Source: Plicaturopsis crispa FD-325 SS-3 (Eukaryota > Basidiomycota > Agaricomycetes > Amylocorticiales > Amylocorticiaceae). From it: a DNA stretch of 21,696 nucleotides. The notes under the pieces are model-generated. The model was not told where the DNA came from. It did no database searches and was given only the letters and a program-made list of their open reading frames with translations. The position numbers and the translations under genes were made by a program. Shown piece after piece: positions 1-11,300 of the stretch. The stretch covers positions 679,180-700,875 of the forward strand of contig KN832569.1 of assembly GCA_000827205.1 (NCBI GenBank), written 5' to 3'. Within the stretch, counting starts at the first letter, position 1; every line of letters starts with the position of its first letter.

Positions 1-1344
<1,344 letters not shown>

Positions 1345-1727
1345 TTTTGTGAAGGAGAGGAGGTAAGAGACAGAGTCTGCAATATCGCCGCCGAGTCAGA
1401 GAGAAAAAAATGATCGCTTAGATTTCATAGATCGCACTTACAAGATCGCGTAGATAGATCAAGCGGCTTGTCGAGGAGTCTGCCGTGCGATTTTTGGTTA
1501 CACAACGCGTCGTATCTTCCTGCTGTATAATATGCTGCGGGCGCGATGGTGGTGGTTGAAGCAAGGAGTGCTACGAGTCTTGCGATCTGTGAAAAGCTGC
1601 AAAATTACTGCCCATCAGGGGTTATTTATTCGCAATTCAAGATTAACCCCTGTCAGAACCCACAAAAAACCCAGCGGTCAAGTACAAAGATGAACTTATT
1701 CAATGTGATGGAGTAGAAATAACAGTA
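1345..1727. other. Intergenic region upstream of the chimeric gene
   Basis: This stretch separates the start of the chimeric polyamine/lysine gene from the stop of the kinase-like gene, both on the minus strand, so it should hold the promoter of the former and the 3' end of the latter. I see no coding signal. The only structure is a perfect 9-bp inverted repeat (1616-1624 with 1644-1652, CAGGGGTTA) around a 19-nt AT-rich loop. Confidence 0.5.
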
Positions 1728-2860
1728 CTAGCTCGAGACTAAAAACAAATCCACGTCGTCCCCAGACGCCTCCTCCAGCGCAGCCAAAACAGAATCGTGA
1801 TCCAGATGCACAGGGCACGCCTCCAGCGCCTCCCCGCGCCGCACGAGCAGCGCCAGCCGCCGGTACAGCCCAGCCATGCGCGCGGAGAGCATCCCGCCGT
1901 AGTACCCCACGTCTAACGGACCGCCTGAGGACGTCCTGCTGGGTGCGATGTCGCGGACGGCGGAGCTACTAGTCGCGATGTCGGAGCCGCCGAACCAGAC
2001 GTGCAGGTTCGTTTGCGCGGCGGCTTTTTGGGAGGCGGAGGGGGTGGCGGCCAAGCGCTGGAGGACGACATAGCAGAGGACCCAGATGAAGGACTCGATG
2101 TCGTGCCACACCTCGTGCGGCGTGGCCCCGACCGAGCGCAGGATCTCATGGCGCAGGATCTCATATGCCGTGAACTGTATATTCCCCTGCATGCGCAGTG
2201 GGTACGATGGATTAGTGTTCGGAAAGAAAGATCAAGAGAGAGTGTTTAGTGTACCGCGCGGTGGTTGACAGCGCGCACTGGGAGTGTGTCCACAAATGGG
2301 CCGTCCACGCCCGCTACCGTCTGCTGCACTGCATCGGGCCTCCGCGTCCACTCCAGTAGGGCGCGAGGAGGGGTGAGACCAGGAACCGCTGGTGGAAACG
2401 TCCAGCCCTCGCTTGCCAGTGTGGGCTGGTGCGTGCGAGGCTCGGATGCGGCGGATGTCTCTATGTGTTCGAGTACGCGATACTGCGACGGGTAGATATA
2501 TGTGTATTCTGTAAAACTCTGCAACGCGAGGCAGGGCGTATCCGTACGCACCAGGTGGGGGTCCATCTCGTATTCCACCTCTTTCGAGTCCTCGACGTCC
2601 GCTACTGAAACCAAGGACCGAGGCTCGGTTTTGGATGCCTGCAATTCGGTGTCACTGCAGGGACAAGCGACGCATTGGTGTTCGGGGACTTCGTCGACGC
2701 CTGAGCGGGTGAAGATAGTCGTGTCGCTGTACAGGACATTTCCTTGGAGTTCAGCTTGTAGAGCGCCCTGACTAGACCGGGCGCAAGACGGGGAGATGTT
2801 TGAGTGATGCAGATCAGTAGGACCCACGCCAGCCCTAGGAGACCCGCCGTCGGTGTCCAT
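1728..2860 (-). CDS. Kinase-like protein (FunK1-type C-terminal region), possibly degenerate
   Basis: The better-supported part is the last exon, 2186-1728 (153 codons). It begins GNIQFTAYEIL and has HDIESFIWVLCYVV, which resembles the activation-segment end and following helix (G-T-x-x-F-M, then H-D-x-E-S-x-x-x-V-L) of fungal FunK1-type kinases. A 68-nt intron (2254-2187, GTACAC...CTAAT...CAG) joins it in phase to an upstream open frame from 2860 to 2257. That upstream part shows no HRD or Lys motif, only a possible remnant G-P-F-V-D where DFG-like residues would sit. Another frame (3012-2602) carries a hydrophobic stretch (AGLLGLAWVLLICI), so the true 5' end may differ. It may be a pseudokinase or a broken copy. 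The upstream start is uncertain. Confidence 0.4.
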
Positions 2861-3012
2861 GTAGAGTACGACTGTGACCGGATTGCATTCGAGATGCGGA
2901 AGTGAGAGTTGAGCGCTTCTGAGCTGGCACTGACTTCGTACTGGCTGGCCCGGCGCCTTGGGTTCCTAATAGGCGCAAATACTGGGTCGCAAGGACCGGC
3001 GTGGCGCCACAT

Positions 3013-3337
3013 TGCTTGATCCTGAATACCTACTTATACCAATTGAAGTTACTACATACTCACTGAGCTATCTGAACCTACTGCGCGCGACCTTCTTGAG
3101 CACCGGGTGCTATGTTGCTACGTCAAGTCATGTCACGAACTCAGTCCCAATACCACTGGCATTGCGGTCCGTCGGTTCGGTTCATTCAGTGTTCATTCGG
3201 CGGGGAGTCGACGCACGACTCGGCGGGTGAACGCGAGCCTCGAGGTGACTGACACACGTAACAAATTGAACGTTAAACAGCCATTTTACACTCCCACGCT
3301 GCCGATTTCCAAACGCCCGCCTTTCCTGGCCGCCACC
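3013..3337. promoter_or_regulatory. Probable divergent promoter region
   Basis: This region lies between the leftward kinase-like gene and the rightward family gene starting at 3338. It has no convincing coding sequence. The start codon context at its right edge (GCCACCATGC) is close to the eukaryotic optimum, which supports the choice of start for the downstream gene. Confidence 0.35.
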
Positions 3338-4124
3338 ATGCCCAAGGCCACAGTATCTCGACGCTCTAAACGTTCCAAAGAACCTGTAAGTAGTATAAAG
3401 ACATCGAATTGACGTGCGCTAACGAATCAGCAGTGGGGTGGCTTCGTCGAGAAGACCACCCGCGTGCCGATGCGCCCGCGCGACCCCCGTTACCGAAACA
3501 ACTGGGAGCAGATGCTCGGTGACGCCGACCCTACCTACGAACCGCCTACAGACGAGGAGATAGAACAGTCTTATGGCGGTATGCAGGCGTACAACGCATG
3601 GGTGCTTTCGAACATGACCGGTCCGGGAGAGACCTTTGTGAATATCATCGGGGTGCGCCACTTTCCATCTACATATCCGCGCTCGCTGCATATTCAACTT
3701 CAACTCATTTACGTTCTACACATGACAACAGAACCGGCCGAACCGCGGCGTCACGGAGGACGTGCATATCGTCTCTTTCCCCGACTCACAAAATCTCTGC
3801 ATACGCGTCTTCCCCGGCGGCTTCGAGGAATTCGGCCAGTACTTCATCGAGTTCTTCGACCTTACCACGCGCGCGCCTGTGCGCGCGCCCGCGTCCTGTG
3901 AGTTCATCTCGAACTACCGCCCGGGCTCGCTGTGCATGCCCGGCAAGCTCGTCACCTGGCAGAAGACGTGGGGTTTTGATGTCGGGGAGAACAGCACGGA
4001 GATGTACGCGGTCCCCGAGGGCTCGATGTGGGAGCTGCGGCGCCCGGGGAAGCCGCATGTGCGCTTTAGCATACCGATCCGAGTGCAGGCGAGGTTTCCT
4101 GTGGCTATTCCCTACGTTGCGTAG
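3338..4124 (+). CDS. Uncharacterised basidiomycete protein, family copy A
   Basis: I do not recognise the function. Three exons (3338-3385, 3434-3652, 3732-4124) encode 219 aa. The N-terminus is short and basic (MPKATVSRRSKRSKEP), followed by RPRDPRYRNNWEQ, PPTDEEIEQ, GPGET, then the conserved C-terminal part with FPGGFEEFGQYFIEFFD, PVRAPASCEF, YRPGSLCMPGKLVTWQKTW, EMYAVPEGSMWEL and RPGKPHVRFSIPI. There is no signal peptide or membrane segment. Two further intact copies lie on the opposite strand (5071-5826, 7299-8054) with identical intron positions; exon 3 is 393 nt in all three, while exon 2 here is 15 nt longer. The second intron ends in a tandem CAGCAG, so a one-residue acceptor choice is possible. 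Codon-level conservation between copies argues that the protein is real. Confidence 0.8.
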
Positions 4125-4298
4125 GCCCTGCACTCTGCGTAGAGTCGGCGCTTGTTCTGCTCGTCTGCATTCATGTTGTCCCTCTGGCCTTTGTTTCCCT
4201 GTTCCATGTACCGGAATATCAATGGGTCGTGTGCGGCGCTGTGGCCACTGGCTCGAATATCTAGACTTCCAGGTGTCATTTCTTTCTTTCCAACGCAG

Positions 4299-5030
4299 TC
4301 AACTACCTGCACCGTCAACACTGCAAATGACGACACTGCAAATGACAATCCTGCTCAAGCTCAATTCCCAGTGGCTTCGAGGACTTCGGGCATATAAATT
4401 CATTGAATCCCGACACGCGTACGGCAAAACAAAAGGGTACGGAGGAAATGGAACAGCTATTGCAAGGAAGGATTGGGCCTGTACTACCGGTATAACAAAG
4501 TTGAAGACTAGTTGGTTGTTGTGAAACAAGCTCCACATCGAACCCTTCTTCACGGCGTACATTTTGGTGTCGACGCCTTCGATAGGGACGCCCCAATCTC
4601 CTGCGAGTAAGGAGTAGGAGGGCAGGCCAGTGTCCACTAGTCCGAACTGCCAAGATCCGGGTCGGTCCAGGATAGGACGAAGCTCGCAATGCAACGGTGT
4701 TCTGACTAGGCGGGAGTGTCTGTCGTCGGTAATTTCCATGGGATACTGCTTAAAGCTCTGAGAGTTGCCCTGGAAGAAGACACCTACAACGGCGGGTTAG
4801 CTCCGCTACCGAGATCGCCGTAAACCAAGCCAGCACAATAAAGCAGAAAGAAAGACGATAAATAAACAAATCGACAAAAGTTGGGGACTCACATTCGCAT
4901 CATAGGCCTCGGAACTCTCATTGCGCTGTATCAAGTCTGGTACACGTGAGAAGTAGTATCGGACACCGGTCGACCTCCATGTTAGAGCGCCGGCACGTTC
5001 GCATTGGACATGCAGACACAGCTAGAGCAT
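4299..5030 (-). pseudogene. Degenerate paralogue D of the uncharacterised family (unit 1)
   Basis: The open stretch 4783-4299 aligns with exon 3 of the intact copies: VFFQGNSQSFKQYP against the FPGGFEEFGQYF block, LLAGDWGVPIEGVDTKMYAV against the GVPIDGDDTEMYAV block, and KKGSMWSL against PEGTLWEL. An upstream piece ending RNESSEAYDAN at 4893 is followed by a GTGAGT donor. Compared with its duplicated counterpart near 6791-7171, this copy lacks about 50 nt at the start of the exon, just after the acceptor. The protein continues about 45 residues past the family's usual end, through a small direct repeat (ACTGCAAATGAC twice near 4320-4345). Some intact coding remains, so a short expressed product cannot be excluded. 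Confidence 0.55.
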
Positions 5031-5070
5031 AGGTAACATAGTAATAGTTGCTCGCACAAGAGCGGATCAT

Positions 5071-5826
5071 CTACTCAACGTAGGGAACAGCCAGGGGGAA
5101 ATCGGGCTGCGGTCGGATCGGTACAGAAAAGCGCACATTGGGCTTCCCTGGACGCTGCAGCTCCCACAGCGTGCCCTCCGGAACGGCATACATCTCCGTA
5201 TCGTCCCCGTCTATAGGCACACCGAACGTCTTTTGCCACGAGATAAGCTTGCCGGGCATGCACATCGAGCCTGGGCGGTATCCGGGGTAGAACTCACAGC
5301 CCGCGGGCGCGCGGACGGGTTTGCGCGCGCTGCGGTCGAAGAACTCGAGGAAGTACTGGCCAAATTCCTGGAAACCGCCGGGGAAGATGCGGAGGCAGAT
5401 TTTGTGTGAATCTGGGAGGGCGACAACGTGCACATCCTCTGTGACACCACGATTGGGCCGATTCTGATAGTGTACAAGTTTGAGTAAGAGCTGCCGGAGG
5501 GTATGGAATGGATGTGACGTACCCCGACGACTGGTATAGTTTCACCCGGTCCAGAGAGTGTGGCCAGCACGGACGCGTTGTATTCCTCCATTCCGCCAAA
5601 TAGCCGCTCAATCTCTTCGTCCGTAGGTGGCACAAGGTCGGGATAAAGGTTACCGAGTGTCAGTTCCCAGTTGTTTCTGTAGCGAGGATCGCGCGGTCGC
5701 GTGGGGACGCCTCGAGGGAGTTGTGGCTGAATGAAGTTCTGTTAGTATATGCCAGTCCGACACCAAGACAGCACACACAGGTCCATTGGAGCGTTTGGAG
5801 CGTCGAGAAACGGTGGCTTTGGGCAT
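5071..5826 (-). CDS. Uncharacterised basidiomycete protein, family copy B (unit 1)
   Basis: Exons 5826-5779, 5726-5523 and 5463-5071 encode 214 aa with introns of 52 and 59 nt. It starts MPKATVSRRSKRSNGP and continues PQLPRGVPTRPRDPRYRNNW, PPTDEEIERLFGG, GPGET and the family core FPGGFQEFGQYFLEFFDRS, PVRAPAGCEFYPGYRPGS, MPGKLISWQKTFGVPIDGDD, TEMYAVPEGTLWELQRPGKP, ending AVPYVE. Intron positions and phases match copies A and C. It lies in duplication unit 1, so copy C is its direct duplicate. All three exons are open and splice sites are intact, so it is probably functional. The biochemical role is unknown. Confidence 0.8.
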
Positions 5827-6142
5827 TTGTGCTCGATTTGTAGTGGTCAGTTCAATGTTAGGGTGCTTCAAGTTGGACATAAGAGGAGAGCGCATTCCAT
5901 CAGATTTGAAGTACAACAATTGTTATATTTTAGGCGCCGATTCGGATACAGGACAAACCCAGCGACCTTGGGCGCGGGCGGGGACCCAGCGCATGTGGAC
6001 AACTACACCCTGGAGCGATCGCATTGCATTTGCAGTCCGTGGCAGATTATTCGCCCAGAGTTCATCGAATTCGTAAGAGTGTGAACTCCATTGCATACGT
6101 TGTATAGATTAACAAACGAACCCAAACAATTCCATTACCTTC
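5827..6142. other. Non-coding region upstream of family copy B
   Basis: This region corresponds to 8055-8334 in unit 2, where it separates an intact family gene from the GH92 stop. It presumably holds the promoter of copy B. I see no separate gene: open frames here do not match across the two duplicated units. Confidence 0.45.
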
Positions 6143-6790
6143 CTGCCATAACTCCACGCGCTCTGCAAAATGGCGTTTTTGGGACATCTCTGTCTTGAAT
6201 CAAAAAGTATGCACGCAGTCAGCAAGCCAGGTCATAAGATCGTTTGTCTCACCAAAGTGCTCGACGCCCACGCCTCAGGTGTCGCGTTCATAACAAAATC
6301 TAGTCTCCCGCTGCTGGCAAAAGTCCGCGTGTTTGATCACGGGCACGTTGACCGCGTTCCCATTGAGCGACAGCGACTTCACGTAGGGTTTCTTTGGCTA
6401 GGGTTTCTTTGGCCCGCCGGCGAGGTGATGACGAGTGGCCGCTTCGTGCCCAGGAAGTCGATGGTGATTTTATCGAAGAACGGTCTTCATACCGATGGTT
6501 AAAAGATGAGGCACAACTTAATAAATGACGCGGTGCACGCACGTTCCAACGACATATTCGAATGAAACGGGGTCCACGAGGTAGAAACCGAGAGCGCTGA
6601 ACAAATACCAGGCACTCATCTGGCCGCAGTCCTCGTTCTGGTGACACTGTGGATAAGCATGTGATACTAGCGTAGGTGTGTGGGGCACTCACGCCAGACA
6701 GCCCGTTGACTGTGTTGTTGTAGTCGGACTTTGCGATGGCGCGACTTAGGTCTTGCGATTTCGAAGCAGCGCCGACCATGGAATAAAGAT
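6143..6790 (-). pseudogene. GH92 alpha-mannosidase 3' fragment (pseudogene)
   Basis: This is a duplicate of the last four exons of the complete GH92 gene. Read leftward it has LYSMVGAASKSQDLSRAIAK, then SDYNNTVNGLSG, a GTGAGT donor, an exon with NEDCGQMSAWYLFSALGFYLVDPVS, and the region matching FFDKITIDFPG and VITHADFASGGKL. Relative to the intact gene it carries an extra A (6319-6322, CAAAAG versus CAAAG), a tandem duplication of about 15 bp (around 6386-6411, AGGGTTTCTTTGG twice), a lost G in the GCCGG(G)CGAG run, and a stop changed from TAG to TGG in the last exon. No start or upstream catalytic region is present, so it cannot make an enzyme. Confidence 0.8.
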
Positions 6791-7171
6791 CGTCGCCTTC
6801 GATAGGGATCCCCCAAGTCTCCTGCCAAGATCCGGGTCGGTCTAGGATAGGGCCGAGCTCGCAATGTGACGGTGTTCTGACTGGGTCTGTCGTTGGAGAA
6901 TTTGTTGCCCAAGCTCTGAGAGTTGCCCGGGAAGAGACGGAGGAAGAGGCCTGGCGTGCCAGGGACAGAGATCCCGTTGGATGCAGTATGCAGATACCTC
7001 CAACGGCGGGTCAGCTCCGCTACCAGAATCGCCGTAAACAAAGCTAGCACACTAAAGCAGAGGAACGACGATAAATGAACAAATTAACATCTAAGGTGGG
7101 GACTCACATTCGCCATCCAGGTACCGAATAGCTCGGAACTCTCATTGCGTTGTGTCAAGTCCAGTGTACTT
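6791..7171 (-). pseudogene. Degenerate paralogue D' (unit 2), truncated at the duplication junction
   Basis: This counterpart of the 4299-5030 remnant keeps a piece that unit 1 has lost: SVPGTPGLFLRLFPGNSQS, which aligns with the SFPDSQNLCIRVFPGG block of intact copies. An upstream piece ends ESSELFGTWMAN before a GTGAGT donor. A small deletion around 6880 shifts the frame between the FPGN block and SWQETWGIPIEGDD. The C-terminal end is missing: after GDD the frame runs straight into the GH92 fragment (LYSMVGAASK). It is probably non-functional. Confidence 0.6.
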
Positions 7172-7298
7172 ACGTGAAAAGCAGGATTGGACAGCGGTCG
7201 ACCCCCATAAAATAGCGCCCGCGCGTTCGCATTGGACATGCAGAAACAGCTGGAGCCTAGGTAACAGAGTAATAGTTGCTCGCACAAGAGCGGATCAT

Positions 7299-8054
7299 CT
7301 ACTCAGCGTAGGGAACAGCCGGGGGAAAATCTGGCTGCGGCCGGATCGGTACAGAAAAGCGCACATTGGGCTTCCCTGGACGCTGCAGCTCCCACAGCGT
7401 GCCCTCCGGAACGGCATACATCTCCGTGTCGTCCCCGTCTATAGGTACACGGAACGTCTGTTGCCACGAGATAAGCTTTCCAGGCAGGCAGAGCGAGCCC
7501 GGGCGAAACCCGGGGACAAACTCGCAGCCCGCCGGCGCGCGCACGGGTTTGCGCGCGCTGCGGTCGAAGAACTCGAGGAAGTACTGGCCGAATTCCTCGA
7601 AGCCACCGGGAAAGAGGCGGATGCAGATTTTGTGCGAATCGGGGAGGGCGACGACGTACACATCCTTTGTAACACCACGATTGGGCCGATTCTGATAGTG
7701 TACAAGTTTGAGTAAGAGCTGACGGAGGGTATGGAATGGAGGTGACGTACCCCGACGACTGGCACAGTTTCACCCGGTCCAGAGAGCGTGGCGAACGCCC
7801 ACGCGTTGTACTCCTCCATTCCGCCATACATCTGCTCTATCTCTTCGTCCGTGGGCGGTACATAGTTAGGATCAAGGTTACCGAGCGTCAGTTCCCAGTT
7901 GTTTCTGTAGCGAGGATCGCGCGGTCGCGTAGGGACGCCTCGGGGGAGTTGCGGCTGAATAAAGTCCTGTTAGTATATGCCAGTCCGACACCAAGACAGC
8001 ACACACAGGTCCATTGGAGGGTTTGGAGCGTCGAGAAACAGTGGCTTTGGGCAT
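7299..8054 (-). CDS. Uncharacterised basidiomycete protein, family copy C (unit 2)
   Basis: Exons 8054-8007, 7954-7751 and 7691-7299 give 214 aa, with introns of 52 and 59 nt at the same positions as copy B. It reads MPKATVSRRSKPSNGP, then TRPRDPRYRNNWELTLGN, PPTDEEIEQMYGGMEEYNAW, SGPGETVPVVG, and the core FPGGFEEFGQYFLEFFD, PVRAPAGCEFVPGFRPGS, LPGKLISWQQTFRVPIDGDD, EMYAVPEGTLWELQRPGKP, ending AVPYAE. It is the tandem duplicate of copy B and differs by mostly conservative substitutions, while the frame and splice sites are kept. That pattern suggests purifying selection on both. Function is unknown; the conserved Trp, Gly-Pro and charged turns suggest a folded, soluble, mainly beta domain, which is only an inference. 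Confidence 0.8.
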
Positions 8055-8334
8055 TTGTGCTCGATGTAAGTAGTAGTCAGTTCAATAATGTTAGGGTGCT
8101 TCGACGCGCTACAAGTTCAACGATTATATTTTAGGCGCCGATCAATGACAAACCCCGCGACCTTGGGCGGGGCCAGCACGTCCCGATACACCCCCGAGCC
8201 ATCGCATTGCAGTGAACGCAGGATTCCATAGCAGATTACTCGCCCAGAGCTCATCAAAGCCGCAACAGCATGATTTCCGCTACACATATTGTATAGATTA
8301 ATAAACCAACCCGAACAATTCCATTACCTTCCTG

Positions 8335-11300
8335 CTATAACTCCACACGCTCCGCAGAACGGCGCTTTTGGGACATTTCTACCTTGAAACAAAGAAAGCA
8401 TGCACGCAGTCAGGAAGCCAGGCCGGCAAGTCGACTTTCTTTTGGTCTCACCAGAGTGCTCGACGCCCACGCCTCAGGTGTCGCGCTCATAACGAAATCG
8501 AGTTTCCCGCCGCTGGCAAAGTCCGCGTGTGTGATTACGGGCACACTGACCGCGTTCCCGTTGAGCGACAGCGACTTCACGTAGGGTTTCCTTGGCCCGC
8601 CGGGCGAGGTGATGACGAGTGGCCGCTTGACGCCCGGGAAGTCGATGGTGATTTTGTCGAAGAACGGCCTTCATACCGGTGGTTAGTACATGAGGCACAA
8701 CTGGACAAATGACGCGGTGTACGCACGTTCCAACGACGTATTCGAGCGAAACGGGGTCCACGGGGTAGAAACCGAGCGCGCTGAACAAATACCAGGCACT
8801 CATTTGGCCGCAATCCTCATTCTAGAGCCGTAGATGAGCACCTGATTCAGAGGTAGGTGCGTGCTGCACTCACGCCAGACAATCCGTTGACTGTGTTGTT
8901 GTAGTCAGACTTTGCGATGGCGCGAACTCGTTCTTGTGATTTCGAAGCAGCGCCGACCATGGAATAAAGATACGGGATATGGTGCGACGGCTAGAAAAGA
9001 ATCTGTCACTGTAGTCCGTAACGTAGGAGTTCCACAGGTGCATACCTCGTTCGTATGGTCGTTGTGTCCTGCGAGTGATGACTTATCAGCACCGATACGG
9101 CGGTAAACACATACAATAAAGACTCGACCCACCCCCGTCAAAATGCTCGTCCAAGAACTTCACGAAGCTAGCGTTCCCGCCCCTTCTCTCCGCCAGCCCA
9201 GGGACATCGTGCACAACGTCGAACGTATACGCCCACATGTCCCCCTCCGTCCACCCCTCGTCCTGGCCCGCCCACGTGCCGTCCTTGTTGCGCGCCTCCA
9301 TGAATCCGGTTTCCGCATTGAATAGCGAAAAGGCCGTGGTCAGCGAACGGTTCTCGAAGAAGACGGCATCCGCGGATTTGTTGAGATGGGCTGCGAGCTT
9401 CGCGATCGCCCAGTCGTCGTAGGAGTAGTCGAGCGTGCGTGAGCCGGACTCGGAGTGCACGTCGTTCGCGACAAAGCCGGAGTACTCGTACACCGAGGAT
9501 AGACCCGCACGGACTTCATAGTCGACGCCCTGATGTAGATGGTATTGTGTTATTCGTACTTCCTAGTCGGAGTAAATACTGTCTCTCTCACTTCCTCCCT
9601 GTCTGCGTATCTACGGCACCGTTAGTTAGCAGCACATGCACCGAAAGTGTTACAGGAGCTTACACAGTGCTGTTGTCATTTTGCGGGGGTACGGTGCCGT
9701 CCTTCCGTACAGCCTCGTAGGCAGTCTCTATATCGAAACCCGTGATGCCGGCAAGCGCGGCCTGCGCAACGAGGGAATCGGCGTGAGTCGCGACCTGTCG
9801 AGTCGTACGATCAGCGAGTCAACATAAAACTGGCCATGCATGAAGATTCACCATGATATTAGTCTCTGTGCAGAAAACGTCGTAAGCGCTAGCCAGCGGA
9901 CTAAGCGTTCTCTGGGCTCACCGACTATGTTTTTCCACATCGGTAACCATCCACCCTATTATACATGGTCGAACGAGTGAAAATGTTCCAAGAAGTGGTG
10001 CACTTACCTCTTTGTAATCATTCAACATGCTCGTAATCATGCCGGGCACTCGCTCTGGCGCAAATAATATCAGCCAAGCCCATTCTGCACGGTATGTGTC
10101 CTACAAAGGAAGTCAGTCGGAGGAAAGCAGTGGCAAAGAGAGATTCGTAGAGATTGGTACGTACCCAGTTCGAGTAACCAGTGTAAGACGGGCCGACGTG
10201 CACAGCATCGTCGTACCCCGAGTAGTACTCCCCATCTTCATCCTGCTCGTATGGATACTGAACGCATATACATCAGCATGGCGCGGTGAAGCATACATTG
10301 AAAGCGCACCTGAAGCGTATGAAAGAAGGCGGTATAGAATGTCTGCTTGTCCGCGTCGCTGGCGCCCTTGATCTGTATGCGATCAAGCTTTTCAGCCCAC
10401 GCCGTCCGCGTTTTGTGCGCGGTGGCCTCCAGACTAGTCCCGTCTGGTATTTCGGTATCCAAGTTCTTGCGCGCCTGCTCCACTGAGATGAAGCTGACGC
10501 CCACCCTGACGTCGACGGTAGTCGCCTCGAACGTTGCCCACGCGGACAGCAGGGCACCATCACCCTTGATAGCGTCCTTCGTCAGTGTACCATTCTGAGC
10601 TACGCCCCAACTCGCGAACGGCTGGTCAAAGCGCGCGCAGAAGTACCCACTCCAATTCGTCGCAGGAGTTGATACGGGCTGGATGATGAAGTCTTGCCGC
10701 TCTGGGTTGGATCCGCAGATTTCGCGACGAGACGGATCTACCGTGACAGTGCCATGTGGATAGGTGACATTCGAGGGATCCGCCGAGCCGATGGTCGAGG
10801 CGCGCGAAGCCTGCACGAGCACGTACGGCGTGCTAGTGTTTTTGTATGTAAAGCGCAGGTGACCAACGCGCGATGCTGTCCAAGTACGGTAAATTTATAG
10901 GACTTTCGCGGTAAAGGTTGAGATACGGACTGGCGCTTTGTTCAGCAAAGATTGACCCGCCGTCGATCGCGTCCATTTCGACGTCGTAGTAGCTCGGCGT
11001 CAGGACTTCGTTCGCGTGGTCGAAGCGCATCCCGCGCTCCTCGAACTTGTCCCTGACCGTACCCGCGCCAGGCACGACGACGGCCTGGCCGCTCTCGCCC
11101 ATCCAAATGGCCGGCTGGTGAGTCCCCTGGAAGCCGTGTATGGCGGTATCGGTGTAATTGTACGGCGGAACAGAGACGTAGTTCTGGCGCGTCTGTGCGA
11201 CCCAGCGTGTCATTGCGAAGGGCGGCGCGGTCGAGGGTATCATACCACCCGAGCCGTTCGGGGTGTCCCCGCCGTTGCCGATGAGACTGTGAATTGACGT

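Larger units (their letters stand above)
4571..6790. repeat. Tandem segmental duplication, unit 1
   Basis: Long stretches match unit 2 (6791-8971) in the same order and orientation: paralogue D, an intact family gene, its upstream region, and the GH92 3' end. Unit 1 begins at CGACGCCTTCGATAGGG (4571) and unit 2 at CGTCGCCTTCGATAGGG (6791). Both end in the GH92 exon at CCATGGAATAAAGAT (6790 and 8971). Scattered substitutions and small indels show that the event is not very recent. Boundaries were read by eye and may move by a few bases. Confidence 0.85.
6791..8971. repeat. Tandem segmental duplication, unit 2
   Basis: This is the second unit of the tandem duplication described at 4571-6790. 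It ends inside exon 12 of the complete GH92 gene, which continues uninterrupted to the right, so this right-hand copy is the one attached to the original GH92 gene. At about 2.18 kb it is slightly shorter than unit 1. Confidence 0.85.

Noticed and set aside
3598-4524. Plus-strand open frame of 308 codons overlapping family copy A
   Set aside because: It is an out-of-frame shadow over copy A exon 3, rich in Arg, Ser and Cys, and runs through an intron. The spliced frame is conserved in three copies.
7152-7715. Plus-strand open frame of 187 codons over family copy C
   Set aside because: It is a shadow of the conserved minus-strand exon; the matching plus frame in unit 1 is not maintained.
4299-9000. 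Transposon explanation for the repeated segment
   Set aside because: No transposase, reverse transcriptase or terminal repeats are visible. Both units are head-to-tail copies of local genes, so simple tandem duplication suffices.
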